This document shows, in pieces, positions 60,349 through 64,000 of a DNA stretch of 64,000 nt. The position numbers and the translations under genes are program-made. This stretch comes from Allantophomopsis cytisporea (taxonomy: Eukaryota; Ascomycota; Leotiomycetes; Phacidiales; Phacidiaceae): NCBI GenBank assembly GCA_024752435.1, contig CP103034.1:1178001-1242000 (forward strand), in the 5' to 3' direction. The notes beneath the pieces were generated by a model, which did not search any database, had not been told where the DNA came from, and saw only the letters and a program-made list of their open reading frames with translations. Within the stretch, counting starts at the first letter, position 1; every line of letters starts with the position of its first letter.

Positions 60349-60354
60349 TATATA
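60349..60354 (-). promoter_or_regulatory. Candidate TATA box for the BYS1-like gene
   Basis: TATATA on the minus strand about 310 nt upstream of the ATG at 60040. Strong secreted-protein genes in fungi often have TATA boxes. The distance implies a leader of about 250 nt. Position-based only. Confidence 0.35.
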
Positions 60355-61431
60355 CGCCTGGCCCCAATACAGTAACTACGGGGGCAATAACATATGCTGA
60401 GCTTCAACTCACATCCCGGCATCTGCTCGGACTCTTCCATGAGGGGTGGGGATGACTAAGTCCGTCGATGCGTAGACCAATCCTACGGACGTTTGAAAAC
60501 TGAAGAAAAGACTTGAGGACAGGGGTCAAAGCTCATCGTTAGGCTTTGTGTTCCTGGCGTACGGAAGGATGGAACACTAAACAGGGAAGACTAGAAAGAG
60601 TAGAAGAACCTGCCTTAACTTGTTTAGAACCGGGTGGGATAATGCGTGAAGACTTTTTTTTTTAAGGAGAGGCTTTGCTGGCGTGCACGGCGAGTGTTTT
60701 GGCCTCTTTGATTTTGGCTCCGACAGCTTATTGAAGCTCACGTTTTGTGATCAAGTCTGCGCCGTAGGGATCATAAGAAAGTTCAGCACATGTGCGAGGG
60801 ATCCGAAAGTATGCAGGAAACAAAGGCAACGTGTCGGACATGGTAGACCAAAACACTGTCTGACCCGTAGACGCGGTGACCAGATTTGAGGACGTAAGGT
60901 CGGCATCGAACGCTGGCAAACACAGTCAATCAGTCAATCATCTTTCCAAGAGTTAGCCATGACAAAGCCCCCGTGTCTCCATAACGGGTGGGATGAGACG
61001 AGGTTGAGCAGGCGTTCCCAGGTGCAGCAACAAAAGCTTGCAAAGACTCTGTCGGGTGTCTTCGATTGGATGACGAAAGCGTTCGTACCTGGCACTAGTT
61101 CATTAGCTCTATGGGTAGGGCAGATGCCTGGCGCGGGAGGCACTCAGCCTTTCAAGGGCCGCAGTACGTCCAACGCACCCTTCTCATGTCATGAAGGTGT
61201 GAGAGGAATCAAGGCTAGAGCTCCAGGGAACTATACGGCAAAGCTAACGATTCATAGATGTGATGAGGAAAAGCAGCGTGTGTTCTGTGTACATTTGTCC
61301 AATAAAGGTTGTAAGAGACCTTGCGAAGGTGCGCTGTTCCTGGAAAAAGCGCCCAACTCCCCTGCGCCTCTCGCTTGGTCGTATTTTTTTCATTTTTTTT
61401 TCATTTTCTTTCATCAGCGCCTGTACTGCGT

Positions 61432-61456
61432 ATGCCTGTATGCCTGTATGCCTGTA
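61432..61456. repeat. (TGCCTGTA)3 octanucleotide repeat
   Basis: Three tandem copies of an octamer, directly readable, next to a GTACTGCGTA motif. Confidence 0.85.
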
Positions 61457-64000
61457 CGCTTGTCAGTCCAACTCGCTACCTATGTTTCCTGTGCCTGATC
61501 GCCCCGTCGCTCCATCGGTCCATCGTTCACCCAAAGTCCACCCGCTGCGATGCCCTAGCCAGTCAGTATTCGATGTACGCACTTAATCGGGAGACATGTC
61601 TTTCATACCACGCGTGGCTCACTGGGCTTCTGCCAACAACGGGTCTTTGTAAGACAAAGGTGAATGTTGATGCACGTCGGAATCCATGTCCATTGTTGCG
61701 TTACCTTATGTTTATTATTATGCCGAGAAAAAGTGGCGTCTCTTTCCAAGAATAATAAGCTCTGTCAACAAAACAAAACAAAAAAAAAAGAAAACCAAGG
61801 AAACAATAGCTATTATTATGAGGTATCCATCATACGCGGTCAAAGAGTTGTGTTTCCGAGACCAAACGAAGACTTCTCGCGGCAATTGCCAGAGCCCAAC
61901 ATAATAATTGATGATCTCTGTGCTCCCCGAAACTTGAAATGTTACAGAAAGTCTAAATTTCCACACGTGCACTTGGATTACTTTGAGAAGAGACGACTAT
62001 CATAGCAGTGCGCTCATAGGCCGAGTGTCGGTCGATGAACGAATCATCATAGGCCGCAATAATGGGCGAAGAAAATTCGAATTTTCATCTAAACATCACA
62101 TCAGCATGCGTCAAGAGTTAGTAGAGTTGTCTGAATCATGCACAAGATCCATCAGTCTTGCTCTTTGAAGTCCAAGATGCACCGTCATCAAACCGCTTTC
62201 ATCTCAGCGGACATTGGCTGCTTGTCATCTCTGTGGATATGCTGTAAAAGTTAGCAAATAATATGATGTTCACTGTAGGGGTGCCTTGAAGCCAGCCTGG
62301 TCAGAAAGCGACGTGGATGAGGTGGCATGTCTGAGGTCTTCTGAGCCTTCTCGACAAAAGAAAGCAAGACTCGGAAGTACTCCAATACAGGGTAAGTCCA
62401 TGAGTGTTTACCGATGAGCAGGCTTCGGAATACACTCTCTATGCGGCTACTGGACAGCAGATTCTGTTCAATAGTCCTTCCGGCTCGCACCCAAAGTTCT
62501 GGATGGGTTTTGTCGCGGAATAGACGCGGCCGGATCAGATTATTCACGCAAGAGATCGGAGACCGTTGTAGCCATCTACGGACGTGGCAGCGAGTCGTCG
62601 ATTCGTGGTGCCTGAGTGCCACCGGTGTGTGGGTGCCTAGGTAAGGTAGGCACGGGATTCTTGGGGTCTGGATGCACACGGTTGCCGGCACGTCACATCT
62701 CTCGCCGCCCGCAAAACCAGAGAGAGTGTGAATCAAAGCAAATCAAATCAAATGGTAGTAAACTTGATGCCTTGAAAGGGCATCTCAAATGTGCCTGCAT
62801 CTTCAAGCACCAGGTACCTGTTCAAGTGGGGTCAGTATGGTTTTCTGCTTACTTACAGAAGACAATATCATGGAGCATCTAGTTCTGGATGGTGAAGGTT
62901 ATTGTTCCTGAGATCCATCCATTCAAGCGAATCCTCCTCATGCACGAATATGCGGGACGATGCGATTCGATGAGAATATGATAGGAATACCTCTTGGTCC
63001 ACAGGATTGGAGCTGGGTTGCTCGCTGTCGGGTAATTTCCAAGACCTTCCGTAACAGGGACGTACTGCGTACATATGTACTACGGTAGTACTCACATGCG
63101 GTTTGAAGTTTGCATGTGACTGTTGCTTCTGCATTATCAGCTGGCATGCACTGCGATACCTAACTGAAGAGACTGATAAGTATCAGTCAGTCCTTGGTGA
63201 GAGATTGGGATAATACATATGCATGTCTTCATGTTGTAAAATGTTGGATATGCCAGCGAATGAGGGTGGGGTGACAGAGTACTCAGTAGTAATCCGGAGT
63301 GAAGTCCCAACACGCTGCTTTCAGTCTGCGAGTGACTGGCTGGCAATATCTCGGCGTTCTTATGGGGCGACAAACCGTGGGCCTGGAGTTATAAGTAACG
63401 TGACATTGGTAAGCTATCGTTCAAGATACCTACCTATGGCAGCGCTCTGCTTGAAGATGAAGTCGGAGAAGTCCCCGGGAAATCATCTGCAAAGAATGGC
63501 GGTTGGCGTCTGGCGTCTGTATCTTGAGTACATATACGAAGTACAAACTGAAGTAAAGTGTCGTGTTCTCCACACGTTGTATGATACACAACACTTGAGC
63601 AGCGGTAAGATAGAGTGATGATACCGTGGAGTGTGAGGACAGAGTGTCTGCCGCGCAAGAAAGAAAAGTACCTACCTAAGTTTCCTCAACGGACCGAAGA
63701 GTTTGGGAATGTATTTGGTGTATGAGACCTCGACCTTTCCACGCCAAAGATTCTAGGCTTTACGGTTGCATCCTCGAAAGAGTGGATCGCTGCACTTCGT
63801 ACGGTGGATGTACGTAGTATGAATGAATAACTCACCTACGTCGTAGTAAACTCAGAGTCGGAGACCAAAGTGCTGACGTTGATGCCTTGGCAGATTTTCT
63901 GTGCTGAGTTGAGATGCAACTGAGAGGGAAGAGGCGCGCCATGGAGGAGGCGCATGTGGGCTGCCTGACCTACGTTACGATAGGAGGAGGGGTGAACACA

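Larger units (their letters stand above)
60041..64000. other. Right-hand intergenic region, no convincing gene
   Basis: Nearly 4 kb. The first 300 nt are the BYS1-like promoter. Further right the ORFs are short. The most protein-like (minus, 62251-62736) has no ATG at its upstream end and no recognised domain. It has a (TGCCTGTA)3 repeat near 61432-61456 and TACTGCGTA motifs at 61423 and 63062. The edge at 64000 shows no start or end of a gene that I can support. Confidence 0.5.

Noticed and set aside
62251..62736. 161-codon minus-strand ORF near the right edge
   Set aside because: It has no ATG at the upstream end and no recognised domain; a spliced gene could not be built around it.
1..64000. 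Search for CRISPR arrays, insertion sequences, intact transposons and secondary-metabolite clusters
   Set aside because: None seen. The tandem repeats are simple microsatellites without spacers, and no transposase, reverse transcriptase, polyketide synthase or peptide synthetase domain was recognised in any frame.

Overview
The window is nuclear DNA of a filamentous ascomycete (Pezizomycotina). The evidence is the short GT-AG introns of roughly 43-180 nt (donors such as GTAAGT, GTATGT, GTACGT; CTAAC-type branch sites close to the acceptor) and the gene content: an FlbA-type RGS protein with two DEP domains, a BYS1-family secreted protein, a Ser/Thr-rich GPI protein and fungal-only disordered proteins. 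A helotialean (Leotiomycetes) source would fit, but that is a guess. I see no bacterial operon, CRISPR array, intact transposon, rRNA or convincing tRNA. The most obvious novelty is in regulatory sequence and odd protein architectures; I did not find a new multi-gene system.

Layout. 1-7.1 kb: the 5' end of an acidic nuclear-type protein running off the left edge, a GPI-anchored wall protein, and an flbA/RGS gene that appears to carry a frameshift between its DEP and RGS parts. 7.1-27.2 kb: a 20-kb stretch without a convincing gene; its first 12 kb are packed with microsatellites and the rest is plainer and more AT-rich. 27.2-34.1 kb: a RidA/YjgF-family protein, a disordered protein with KEN- and D-box-like degrons, and S-adenosylmethionine decarboxylase with a possible spliced upstream ORF. 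36.0-41.9 kb: a large disordered protein with an adaptin-ear-type motif, divergent from the cytosolic Fe-S scaffold ATPase CFD1, then a Ser/Arg-rich unknown protein. 44.7-46.9 kb: an NRP1-like RNA-binding protein with a degenerate exonuclease domain. 50.6-57.0 kb: MCM5 and VPS54, divergently transcribed. 59.5-60.0 kb: a secreted BYS1-like protein. The last 4 kb look non-coding.

The genes are mostly single-copy housekeeping functions: DNA replication (MCM5), Golgi/endosome traffic (VPS54 and probably the 36-kb gene), polyamine synthesis (AdoMet decarboxylase), Fe-S assembly (CFD1), stress-granule RNA binding (NRP1-like) and G-protein signalling (FlbA). They do not form a cluster. Two divergent pairs (39.4-39.7 kb and 53.0-53.4 kb) probably share promoters. 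Intron boundaries were read by eye from splice signals, reading frame and family similarity; no transcript or database was consulted.
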